Positions 23,827-34,180 of a DNA stretch of 64,000 bases are shown here, piece after piece. Position numbers and translations under genes: made by a program. The notes beneath the pieces are model-generated. The model was not told the origin of the DNA and searched no databases. It saw only the letters and a list, made by a program, of their open reading frames with translations. The first letter of the stretch is position 1, and every line of letters starts with the position of its first letter. This DNA is from Adiantum capillus-veneris (Eukaryota > Streptophyta > Polypodiopsida > Polypodiales > Pteridaceae), in assembly GCA_014529385.2 (NCBI GenBank), contig CM043960.1, positions 25,360,396 to 25,424,395 on the forward strand. Reading direction: 5' to 3'.

Positions 23827-24941
23827 CTAGAAAAAAGGGGAAAGGATATGAACACAAAGAACATGAAGGGTCTGGTGGAGAGATAAAAGCCTCTTGGTAG
23901 AGTAATCTTGAGACAATATAATCCTCCATTTTTGCCACGGGTAGATGCTTTGAAGATCATATAGAGATTGGGGATCTTGTAAATCCTTGGTAGAATTAAA
24001 TAAAGAAATTGAGAGAGATCTCAAGATGAAGTTGAAGCAGAAGACATGATGAAATGATATATTACAAAAAATGATCCCATTCTTGAATGTGCACACCCAC
24101 CATAGGTAAATGATCCTACATTGGTTCCATAAGAGGCTATCAAATCCTTTATTCACACATGAAATAATATAATATAAGAAAAGATCCCATTTTTGAATCT
24201 CCACCCACCATAGGTAAAGGATCCCACATTGGTTCCATAAGAGGGTATCCAATCCTTTATTCATACTCAACAAAACCTCCTTCCAATTTAATTCTTGTGG
24301 ATGAAAAGAGAAAAAATTAGTTTGAAGGATCTTCAACAGATGTTTGTTACTAGGACAATTAAAAAAGAGATGTATACTAGATTTCTCTGCATGGCCACAC
24401 TTTTGCATACTCTAGCTCCAATTCCCAACTTCTTAGCCTTCTAAAATCAGCCAAATAGCCTTGTGAAATATCAACCACTATATTACAACTTACTTTTGAG
24501 ACAAAAAGAAAGCATAGCCATCTTGAATTATATAGTACAAAAAATGATCCATTCTTGAATCTCTGAACATGTAGAGCCATTGTCTTTGAGGCTAGTGCAT
24601 ACCCATCTATCATTAAGTCTAGAATTAAACATAATTCTTTTGTGGAGACTTCTATCAACCTAAAATTTTTTGATAACACAATTTTTTATTTGTTGGAGTC
24701 CCATGAAGTTGAACAAAAGCCTAGAAATAACCAAATTAGAGACACTAAGGGAAACTCCAAAGCAGGCAGGGATGTCCTCAACATATATCCATCTATCAAT
24801 ATACAAAAACCATATCCATGTTTTGATTCCTACTTTCAAAGACTTGTGGGAAGACCTTAAAGAGGAATGATCAATTGGTTGGGTGGATTTGCCAAACCAA
24901 ATGGATTGAGAAAACAACATTTCTAGAAAAGAAGAAAGCAT
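23827..24941 (-). pseudogene. L1-like LINE ORF2 C-terminal remnant
   Basis: Minus-strand frames carry the end of a plant L1-type ORF2. The piece at 24660-24941 (SIWFGKSTQPIDHSS... GIKTWIWFLYIDRWI) looks like the linker after RT. The 193-codon frame at 23827-24408 begins CGHAEKSSIHLFFNCPSNKHLLKI, matching the zinc-binding domain at the end of plant LINE ORF2 (C-x2-C..E....HLF..C). The 24377-24679 frame lies between in another reading frame, so the ORF is split. In life the protein copies RNA at the nicked target. No EN or RT core is visible nearby, so this is a truncated copy. A tandem duplication lies within it (24068-24278). Confidence 0.6.
24068..24278. repeat. Tandem duplication, about 110 bp unit, in LINE remnant
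   Basis: Two copies share GATCCCAT(T/T)CTTGAAT, CACCCACCATAGGTAAA, GATCC(T/C)ACATTGGTTCC and AATCCTTTATTCA. In translation this yields the repeated segment NKG(L/F)D(T/S)LLWNQC(G/R)I(L/I)YLWWV, so the frame is kept through both copies. Confidence 0.8.
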
Positions 24942-26869
24942 CTCTTTCTAGTAGATGAGTTGACACATTTAGAACCATGATTGCCAGATTCTTTGAAAAC
25001 ATTTAGTACTTTTAGGTGCAAAGGAGCAAAGGAGAAGAGAGTTTCCTACAACGATAGATTAGAACAAGACTTGCAAAATTTGAGAGAGAAAGACACATTA
25101 TGTTTAACTAGGAAGGCCTAGTAGTGTGATGAAGAGGCAACTCTTGCTATTCATTTGACAAACTTTACACATTAGGAAGCAAATGGGTGTAGGAGGGCCT
25201 CTTTATCTGCCATGGGATTAAAAATGCGATTAAGGAATGAGCAAATGGGAGACTTTCCATATGGATTGAAATGATAGGTGTGGCAAGTCCTAGTGAATAG
25301 TCAAACTTATTGGCCTAGAGTTGGAGGTGGTCTTTTCTTTATTTATCAAATGAGAAAATAAGAATCTTTTCCATAAATTTGGGGTAAACCCCACTCTTTC
25401 TCTGGCTAGAGGTTGCTGACTCCTCCCTCCCCCAGGATCTTATAAAAAACATGTTGACATTCTCTCTCTCCTCTTTACTCTCTCCAATGATGCTACCTCT
25501 ACCCTCTCTACCCTCTAGATATGAAACCATCATCTCCTTGTTCAAGCCCACTTTTCCCTCCAAATACCTCTTGCAAAAGAGGTTTGAAACCTCTCTCCTT
25601 CATTGATCACTCAACCTTACCTTCTCACCTCTACATAAAGTTGTAGATCTAAAGCACTCGCTACTTTTAGAGAATATCCTCACCACCTTCTTGGTCCTTC
25701 TTCCTCATCTAGGTCCAAAGTGGTCTCCCCTCACTCATTAACATCGTTTTGAAGATTAGGCACATGAGCATTATTTGTAAGATCATTAGGTATCTTTCAA
25801 CATATGTGTTGGTAAGAACAAAGAGCTTCATCCTTGTTTCCAGTGTTCTCATAACTTTGCTCACAATATTGGTTTCTGTTTCCATCTTGCATGTAGAGGT
25901 TTATGGCAGTGCCATTGTCCATCTTTGTATACATCTTAGCAGTGTTGCTTATGCCGCACTAAGAATAATGTGTCTATGAACTAATCTTGATTTTTTTTGT
26001 AGGGTGTGTTGCATTCCTTTCATGGAGTCTCTAGGTGCTTGGGCATCAACCCGGGAATGTTATTGACTCAATAAGTTGCAACAATGTGCAATATGATGGT
26101 GGTTCTTGGCTTTCTCTGTTGACTATGAAAGATTTATGTGGGTGACAATGTAGCCAAGCTCAAGAGGTGTACACAAGGTGTCAAGGAGACATATACGGCT
26201 TCTCGGATGGATGCACCATCGGAAGGGGAGAGAATCATGGATTTCAAGCAAACTCAAGATGAAAATCGGCTAGCAAAGGTACAACATATGTATATAGCTT
26301 CTCAATTGAATCTTGTCTCAACCTAGGTTTGCTAAAAACTGTACGTGTCCTACTTCTATTTAAATGTTTTGGATTGTTCTATTTATGCTTTTACCTCTTA
26401 GGTTGTTTTAAATGTGTGCCTGATTTGGTGTGTTTTTCTTTCATATATTTTTTACCTAACTTTATAGAGTGGGAGCCACTGGAATCTTTTACAGGTAGCA
26501 TTGAAGTTATCCATGCTGGCTTTGGCAAGTTGTTTAGAGTGTTTGTCTTGATAGCTTGCCTCATAGGAGATATTCTTCTATAGCCATGCTTATGTCACAC
26601 CAAGGTGAGGTATGCGCGATAATATGTCTCCCATTAACTCACCAAGATTGGATAGTCTGAATGGCTTAGACTAGATAATGCATCACTAGCAGCAACCAAA
26701 AGAAGCATGGATGTGGATCATCACGCTACAATGAAGTGCATCTATGGGTCATTCAATGAAACTCTAAAATGGTTTATTACTCTACTTATGTTTGCTTATA
26801 TTTTTCAATTGCAAGATGTTCATAGGACACCAACAATGTGGATTTGCAAAGGTAATGGCACAATCAATG
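24942..26869. other. No confident gene
   Basis: 24942-25330 may hold more decayed LINE sequence on the minus strand. From 25330 to 26870 there are only short frames, such as 25749-25979 (76 codons, hydrophobic) and 26329-26583 (84 codons, rich in F, L and C), with no recognised domain. Confidence 0.4.
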
Positions 26870-28616
26870 GGTTTTTGTAGAAGGATGGGAAACCAAGGTG
26901 GTCAACCGCCAAAGGGAAATCATCAAATGCTCTATTATTGGTGACAACATTGAAAACGAAGATGAGGAACCCAAGGACTTAATGAAAGCTCAACAAGTCT
27001 TTTCAGACCTGTATTATGATGCAATTGATGAGTTAGATGAACACTCAGCTACCTGAGAAGATTCGGGGTCAGAAAAAGACAATATGAGAGCTAAATTACT
27101 CTTAAAAGGAGGGGAGGAAAAGTTTTTTGACTTTCCAAACCAAAAATCAAGAAGACAAAAAATGGTATAGACGAAAGAGAGAAACCGGAATTGTGAAAAC
27201 ACGACCTATGCCATCGGTCTCCAGTAAAACACAACTCTTGATGCAGATAGATGCAAATGATTTTGTCAAGGACAAAATAACTGGCAGATATCCTGCAAAC
27301 AAAAACTCAAAAATGTCTCAAACATCAAGAAAAACAAGGAAGGGTACTCAAGAAAAATCACAGGATAAGAAACCACTCATGGCCAGAGTCGAGCGGAAAA
27401 AGAAATATCAAGAGTTGAAAAAATATCTAAAGGAGATATACACAACAAAAATGGAAACCATGGAAGACGATGGTAAGGATGTAATGCATGTTCCATCCCA
27501 TTACAAAAAGTATACTCTCCAAGATCGGAAAATCATAGTTGAACAACGTGTTAGGGAACTACGAAAACAGAGCAAGTCTTACGAAGGACCTGAGAACGCT
27601 AAAAGGATAGACTTGGCTGAACCAGGAGAAGAGCCTAAACCTGCTTACATTGCGAATGACCTAATAGAAGAAGAAGGAAAGCTTTTGCTGAGCTTGTTAA
27701 AGGAATACCGGGATATCTTCGCTTGGTCTTACAAGGATCTCAAGGGTGTTGATCTAGAAATCTGTCAACATACCATACCCATGAGAGATGATACAAAACC
27801 AAGTAGACAGAGACCATACACGTATAACGAAACATTTGCCAGGAAGATAAAAGAAGAGATTGAAAAACTAAAGGAAGCTGAATTCATTTACAAAATTGAA
27901 CACACAGATTGGGTGTCTCTAATTGTGGTAGTACCCAAGAAGAATGGAAAATTACGAGCGTGTGTTAATCTCAAAAAGGTGAATGCAGATACCATTAGAG
28001 AAAACTTTCCTCTTCCGATAACCGAGCATGTTTTAGAACGAGTTGCAGGAAAAGAAGCTTATAGCTTCTTAGACAGCTTTTTGGGATACAATCAACTTTT
28101 GATTGACCCAAAAGATCAGCATAAAACTGCTTTTGCAACAGAATGGGGTATATTACCTATCGGGTTATGCCGTTTGGGTTAACTAATACTCTAGCCATGT
28201 CTCAAAGGTTGATGAGCCATGCTTCCAAAGAATATCTTAGGAAATTCTTAAAAGTATATATGGATGATCTATGCATACATTCATCAATCCGGGCTCATCA
28301 TTTTGAACACCTCAAAAAGGTATTCGAAAAATGTAGACTTTATAAGATTTGCTTAAATCCTGAAAAGTGCACATTCATGGGTAGACAAGGAAAAGTTCTT
28401 GGACATATAGTGTCTAAAAATGGCATAGCTACTGACATTGAGAAGATTCATGTCATTGCTGATTTGCCTAAACCAACAACACTCAAGGGGGTACAAGCCT
28501 TCATGGGACATTGTGGATATTACCTAAGGTTCATCTACATGTACGCTATGATTGCAAAACCCATGTATAGCTTGATTGCGCACTTTGGACCGAAGCATGT
28601 GAATAATCCTTCATGA
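26870..28616 (+). pseudogene. Element B: pre-RT linker and reverse transcriptase
   Basis: An acidic N-terminal part (EDEEPKDLMKAQQVFSDLYY near 26960) leads into a basic linker. The RT then has the Ty3 order: EIEKLKEAEFI and VVVPKKNGKLRACVN (about 27860-27970), FPLPITEHVLERVAG (about 28005), SFLDSFLGYNQ (28065-28100), MPFGLTN (28165) and the catalytic YMDD box VYMDDLCIHS (about 28254-28285), ending with the LGHIVSKNGI thumb region. RT copies element RNA into DNA. The domain set identifies the family firmly; the block is interrupted and a fossil. Confidence 0.85.
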
Positions 28617-29083
28617 AGCTTCAACAAGATCTCACCTCAGCTCCAATATTGAAAGCACCAGATTGGGATAAGGTATTCCACGTACATGTAGATGCTTCTA
28701 ATTTTGCTATCGGTTGTATACTAGCTCAACCAGGAGATGGGAAAATTGACTTTCCTATTTCTTATGCTAGCTGACAATTGAACATGGCGGAAAAGAATTA
28801 CACCACCACTGAAAGAGAAGGATTAGGAATGATCTATGCCGTTAAAAAGTATAGACATTACCTATTAGCCAACAAGTTTGTGTTCTTTGTGGACCACCAA
28901 GCTTTGTTGTATTTGGTCAACAAGCCATGCAACATAGGGAGAATAGTGAGATGGTTCATCATTCTCCTCGAATTTGATTTCACTGTGGTTGTAAAAAAAG
29001 GCACTACACATCAACGAGTACATCATTTGTCAAGGATTGTTTCAGGAGAATCACCTAAAGGGGTAGACGATGATCTACCGTAG
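28617..29083 (+). pseudogene. Element B: RNase H
   Basis: After the RT thumb comes APDWDKVFHVHVDASNFAIGCILAQ (first RNase H strand), then NYTTTEREGLGMIYAVKKYRHYLLANKFVFFVDHQALLYLV, the Ty3-type RNase H core with its ..TERE.L.. and D(H) motifs. It would remove the RNA strand after reverse transcription. Part of the same broken pol. Confidence 0.8.
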
Positions 29084-29085
29084 AA

Positions 29086-30810
29086 ATGATACCTAGATGG
29101 TCGAAAAACATTGTGTCATTAATGACAATAGCTCAAGTGGATTCACAAATACCACTTCCTATCATAATCGGATTAATTGAGCAATCGACTATGTATCAAT
29201 TACTAGCTGGAAGTCTATACAAAAGAAATCGGGATGGGATATTGCTTTTATGCATTAACCCTGAAGAAAAAGAACAGTACCTAAGTCAAGCACATGCTAC
29301 CATAGTAGGACTTCACTTTGCAAAAGACCAAACTATGCAACGAATCTTGAGACTTGGAGTATTTTGGCCGACTATAAGGAGAGATGTTAAATCTTTTGTA
29401 AAGGATTGCCCTCAATGTAAAAAACAAACACCCATACCTCATGTAACATTGTTTCAAATGTCATCTGTTCCTAAGTGGAGTAATTATTTGGTTACTTACT
29501 TATCGAGCCGAACATTTCCTAAGGATATGAGTAAACGCCGTCAAAGAGCAATTGAAACTGAAGCGAACCAATTGTATCGGAGAGGTAAAGATCAACATTT
29601 GCGTCTTTGTGCAAATGAAAACGAGTATATTTTGATTAAACACATGCTGGATTAGCAGGAGGTCACTTTTCTAGTGAGACCATCGCAAGAGCAATATTGA
29701 TGGCAGGCATATGGTGGCCAACACTTTTGCCAGATGCTAAAGAATATGTTCGAAGGTGTGATGCTTGTCAACGAACAAAAATGCCAACATGAGTAGATAG
29801 CATGCCCTTAAGACCAATGATGACTAGAGCTTTCGCAAAATGGGATATAGATTTTGTTGGACCAATACTGCCACCTGCTTATAGAACCCAAGCTCAATAT
29901 ATCATTGTAGCTACGGACTATTTGACCAAGTGGGCCGAGGCTAAAGCAACTCAAAAGAATGATGCCAGAACCACTGTTGCATTCTTATATGAGTATGTAT
30001 TCACAAGATATGGACCGCCAATAGAGATTGTCAGTGATTGGGGAACTCATTTCCTGAATGAGGTAATAGAGTATTTGCTTAATGAGTTTATGGTCATCCA
30101 TAACAAATCAGCTCCCTATCACTCACACAAGCAAACAGACAAGCTGAGCATACAAATAAAATTCTTAGCTCGGTGTTAACTAAAGTGGTTAGTTTAGGAA
30201 GGACATACTGGGAAATGAATTCCATGCTGCTCTATGGGCTTATCGAGTTTCATTCAAAACAGCTCTAAATGCTACACCCTTTAACCTTGTTTATGGTTTT
30301 GATGCCATAATTTTGATAGAATTTCTATTACCGACATTAAGGGTAGCACAAAATCTTGAGTGGACTGGACATGAATTGTCAGAAAGACTCGAAGATTTGG
30401 AAAAGCTAGACGAGCAAAGGATAACTGTTGTAGCTCATACCTATGCACAAAAGCGAAAACAAAAACAATTTTTTGATTCCCACTTAATCACAAAGATCTT
30501 CAAGAAAGGGGACTTAGTTTTAGTCTATTCCCTTAAGCAACACATTCCCAAGTTTAAGAAAAAGAGAAACGGACCCTTTATCATTGAAGATGTATCTCGA
30601 AGTGGAGCAGTAAAATTGTCCACCCTAGATGGTGAACCAATGGCTAATTGGATTAGTGGATGTCGTTTAAAGAAATACAATTTGCCACTAACCAATGAAT
30701 TGCTAGAAAGAATGCATGTAGCAAAACAAAGGAAGATCAAACGACAACAGGTTATTGATGAAGCCCAAGAGGAATCTAGGCTTCGGGTACTCAAGCAGAA
30801 AGCTGCTCTC
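29086..30810 (+). pseudogene. Element B: integrase
   Basis: A zinc-binding HHCC-like region is visible near 29300-29440 (AHATIVGLHFAKDQTMQRIL... CPQCKK), and a second similar zinc-binding stretch at about 29645-29790 (HAGLAGGHFSSETIARAI... CDACQRTK), which suggests partial duplication or a mosaic. The catalytic core is at 29802-30179 (WDIDFVGPI, ATDYLTKWAEAKA, IVSDWGTHF). The C-terminal part (LVLVYSLKQHIPKF... GPFIIEDVSRSGAVKLSTLDGEPM) is the GPY/F-like module. Integrase inserts the cDNA into the genome. Broken. Confidence 0.8.
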
Positions 30811-30839
30811 AAGAATCAACAGATACCGATTCCCATCAA

Positions 30840-31242
30840 CACTTTGGAAATAGATGATCGACAATGGGAATTACCTAAAGACGCAGTTTCAAAAGATGAT
30901 GACTGGTTAGATGGAGTGGACCTGCGCATCAAAGTACAACTCAACAATCATAGCACCAATGCTTTGGTCGACATAGAAGCTAGAGTAAATGCAGTCAGTT
31001 ATTCCACATACGAAAAGGCAACAAGTCAAGCATTGACGACAGGAATAGCTACAATCAAAGGATGCAACAAGAACCCAACTCCAACATTGGGAGTAGTCAA
31101 CTTGAACGTGATAGTACATGGATGTTCATGTCCTCATCAGTTTGTATGCTTGCCATATCAATACATGAATGAGACAATGATTCTTGGAATTCCCTGGATG
31201 CAAACATACAAAGCAGTACCAGATTGGGATCAAATCAACTAA
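30840..31242 (+). pseudogene. Element B: protease-like domain downstream of integrase
   Basis: The frame that holds the integrase C-terminus (30313-31242, 309 codons) runs on through a charged linker into a segment with the layout of a retroviral-type aspartic protease: ALVD...VNAVSYSTYEKA (about 30960-31018), ATIKGCNKNPTPTLGVVNLNV, and MILGIPWMQTYKAVPDWD (about 31175-31235). The last stretch aligns with ILGRPFM of element A and ILGCPFM of element H. In textbook Ty3 elements protease precedes RT. Either this family has protease last, or it is a second copy or a fusion. Assignment rests on pattern only. Confidence 0.55.
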
Positions 31243-31981
31243 AGCTATCATCTAGAGGAGGGCAACTCATTGTTCCAATTGCACCAAGCAAGGAAGAATG
31301 GAAAAGAAGCAATCACCAGACCAAACCACGAAGAAGTCAATCTTCTCCATCCCCTCAACAACCAAATGCTACATGTAGCATGCAAGGAGTCAGAAAAATT
31401 TGGGTACCAAAAGCACATCTTAAGGATAAGCCAATTCAAATCTGTGTGCCTAAAACTTCACCGACAAAACAAAAGAAGGTTTCAAGGGTTAAAACACAGA
31501 GACGAGCATCTACGAGCAAGGAACCTAACATGGAAATGGCTTGGAAGAAAAAGGAGCACTTATCTTCTCCACAAACCGTAAAACCAATCAAGCAATGGTG
31601 AGTTAAGTCTCAAAAGACTTCAACACACCATGCAACACCAAGCCGGCCAAGCTACCAATGGCGAGAAAAAGCTCGACAACAGTCAAAAGTGCTACCAACA
31701 GCTCAAGCAATAGTGTGCTAAAGCATCATGATGATACAATCAAACAGAGAGCACACAAGTTACAAGATTTTCTCTTTGGAAGACATCAACAACAAACCTC
31801 GACATCGAAAACCCTCGAGTTAATTACTCAAGACCCAGCTCTTGCACAACATATTGGTTTGAATTGCATTGATCTTCATAGCATGGTAGAGCCAACTACG
31901 GTTATGCATAGACACAATTGTTCAACCCATGCACACAATCATCCCAGAGTACGCCATCTAGGAGGGGTGGAAGGGGACTAA
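31243..31981 (+). pseudogene. Element B: polar C-terminal tail
   Basis: Two frames (31224-31601 and 31658-31981) of serine-, glutamine- and lysine-rich sequence. The first holds KIWVPKAHL (about 31394) and ICVPKTS (about 31442), which resemble the repeated W-P-K motif in element A's tail. No domain recognised. Confidence 0.45.
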
Positions 31982-32014
31982 GTACTAAGTACTAAGTAAT
32001 TAAGGACAATGTTT

Positions 32015-32031
32015 GAAGAGGGAGGAAAAAG
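32015..32031 (+). other. Element B polypurine tract
   Basis: GAAGAGGGAGGAAAAAG lies just before TGATGTTAACG, the presumed LTR start. A heptamer AAGTACT is repeated in tandem just upstream (31979-31998). Confidence 0.55.
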
Positions 32032-32034
32032 TTT

Positions 32035-32700
32035 GATGTTAACGTGTGATTTTTTACAAAATTATACCTAATAATGCCCTTATAGTTATCATCAAGGAAA
32101 AATTCATTGATAATATCTTCCTGATGAGTGTAAATAGTGTATATACTGTCAGAAAATCATAAAAAATAGTCATTTTTTTGGATATTTTTCATCATTTTTA
32201 TTGATAACAAGGCTTAAAAATAGAAAAATCCAACAGAAAACAATAAAGTTATGTTTTTCAAGGGATTTTCTTAATTATTGGATTTTTACTTTACTTTTCT
32301 AGAGCTTTTTGCTATTTTCTTTGATTTTTTCAAATAAACAGGTCAAAAATTAATAATAAATAGCAGGGAAGCTCAGATGGAAAAACGGAAGACACAATGG
32401 TGATAAAAAAGACAAAGCGAACAAGCACAAAAATTTCAATGAAATCAGAAGATGGAAGCGGGAAGCTTAAATTAGGCGGCCAAGCCTACTTTTGCAAAAT
32501 TCTTGCAGAATGAGCTACAGGAATCTGATCAGGGAAATTTTTGAGTCTAACATAGATTTCACGGCCTAGTAGGACTAACGGGGAAATCTGGGGAAATTTG
32601 GTTCGGGAAGTCCGGGTATAGATATCCAAGGTAGACTAAAACCACCTCATTTCCACTTGGAGCCTTTGCAGAGAGAGATTTCGGCCTCTTTCGTGCGACT
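32035..32700 (+). repeat. Element B 3' LTR, end undetermined
   Basis: The sequence after the polypurine tract has no coding features and starts TGATG. No second copy is in the window, so the right edge is a guess. A T-rich region (32160-32340) and a pyrimidine-rich TTTCGGCCTCTTTCGTGCG stretch lie inside. Confidence 0.4.
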
Positions 32701-33398
32701 TTTCCGGAGCCCATAGTTGACAGCGACGTCTCACACAAGACATGAGGGGTAAGTACTTTACTTGACAATGATCCATTTTGTACGGCGGGTAGCTAGTCTA
32801 AAGCCCTAGAAAAAACCCTAGAAACCGAGCAGTGCACGAAGACCTACAACCTAAAACTGACCATAGCGGCCTACTAGCTTGACCAAATCAGATGGGATTT
32901 GAACCATAGCATGCCCTAACATAATAGAACCATTCTATACCATTAGATGACCATTCGACAGGGGTCGAGGGGGTCCCAAGTAGAAAAGTTAGGTTTTTGG
33001 CAAATGCCAGAATTCTGACCTGACTCCACAGATGGCTTGCTAATGAGGTCCATGTACAATGTATATGATTGGTTTGGTGAAATCCATCAAGAAAATCCCT
33101 CGAATAGCAGAAAACGGCTCGAAGGTTACAAAGCGTCAAATTTGACATACGAGGTCAAACTGACTCCAAATGAGCTAGAATTGGACAGGTTGCTTCACGA
33201 CTATGTTGCGGACAAGTTCAAAGCCTCAAAGTTGACCGACCAACCTAGCAGACAGAGTAGTCACAAGAAACGGTGATTTCAGAGTCGACAAAGTGCAAAG
33301 TGATGCCTGCATGACCAAACTTGACTAAATTCAGTTTAGGACTTGTATTTGGTGTATGAAACATGTCTAGGTCAAAATTTGTAGGTTTTGTCACTGTT

Positions 33399-33994
33399 GT
33401 AAATAATCGCGATTATTTACTTTTGCATCAGTTTTGCTTGGAAATTGTCACCTCACCTCACCTATCATGTGTATACACCTATTACATGCCAAAAATCAAG
33501 TATGAGCCAAAATGACCACCCATTACTTGTAAAATTGTCAAAAAACGCAAAGAAGTCTTTGCAAGCCAAATTTTGGGTTACAACATTTCTTGATTCAAAT
33601 CACCTTATCTTTCATATAGAGGGTCTATACAATGCCTAGAACCAGTTTGTACCAAAAAATGTCAATTTTGGAAGAAAAGTTAATAATCGCGATTATTTAC
33701 TTTCTGATCAAAATTGGGGAATTTTGATATCTTGCCATCATACATCCAAAGTACATGATGTGTTAAGCCCACTAGCCAATTTTGAATCAATTTGGAGCTG
33801 AAAATCTCAAATTTCCTTTATATCTACTGTTTCAAAGACCGAAAGCCAAAATGTGGTACCATTTTCACCCTATGCATCCAAATGAGCCCATATTTCACTA
33901 AGAGCATGTATTTGGTATATACTTCAAGCCTATAAAGCCAAGTTTGCAAAAAGTTGAAAAATTTCCTCAGCTGTAAATAATCGCGATTATTTAC
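33399..33994. repeat. Three CGCG-centred palindromes in element C leader
   Basis: 22 bp inverted repeats (arm GTAAATAAT, core CGCG, arm ATTATTTAC) at 33399-33420 and 33973-33994 are perfect; the copy at 33679-33700 has one arm base changed. Starts are 280 and 294 bp apart. Each is followed by TTT. As RNA each can form a 9 bp stem with a CGCG loop, the same geometry as in element A with unrelated arms. Confidence 0.9.
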
Positions 33995-34180
33995 TTTGGT
34001 TGCAATTTTTTTTTTTGACCATACAGTTTTGTTCCTTGCATGTTTTTATGCATCTTTGCTTGTTCAAATATTGATTTGAGGCAAATTGGACCAAATTGTC
34101 AGTATTTCAGCCTACAGGACATTTCAAAGATAATTCTGACAAATATGCTAGCTTTGCACTCTATTCACTCAACAAGAGCC

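Larger units (their letters stand above)
26870..32700 (+). mobile_element. Element B: Ty3-gypsy LTR retrotransposon, pol part
   Basis: Plus-strand order: pre-RT linker, RT, RNase H, integrase, a protease-like domain, a polar tail, a polypurine tract (32015-32031) and the start of a 3' LTR (TGATGTTAACG at 32035). No 5' LTR, primer site or gag was found upstream, so the 5' half is missing or too diverged to see. The element is broken, with roughly six to eight breaks across pol, and its age is intermediate since long frames survive. The far edge of the 3' LTR was not determined, so the end given here is approximate. Confidence 0.7.

Noticed and set aside
25749-26583. Hydrophobic short frames as membrane protein genes
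   Set aside because: 76 and 84 codons, no homology pattern, no splice context; AT-rich DNA yields such frames by chance.
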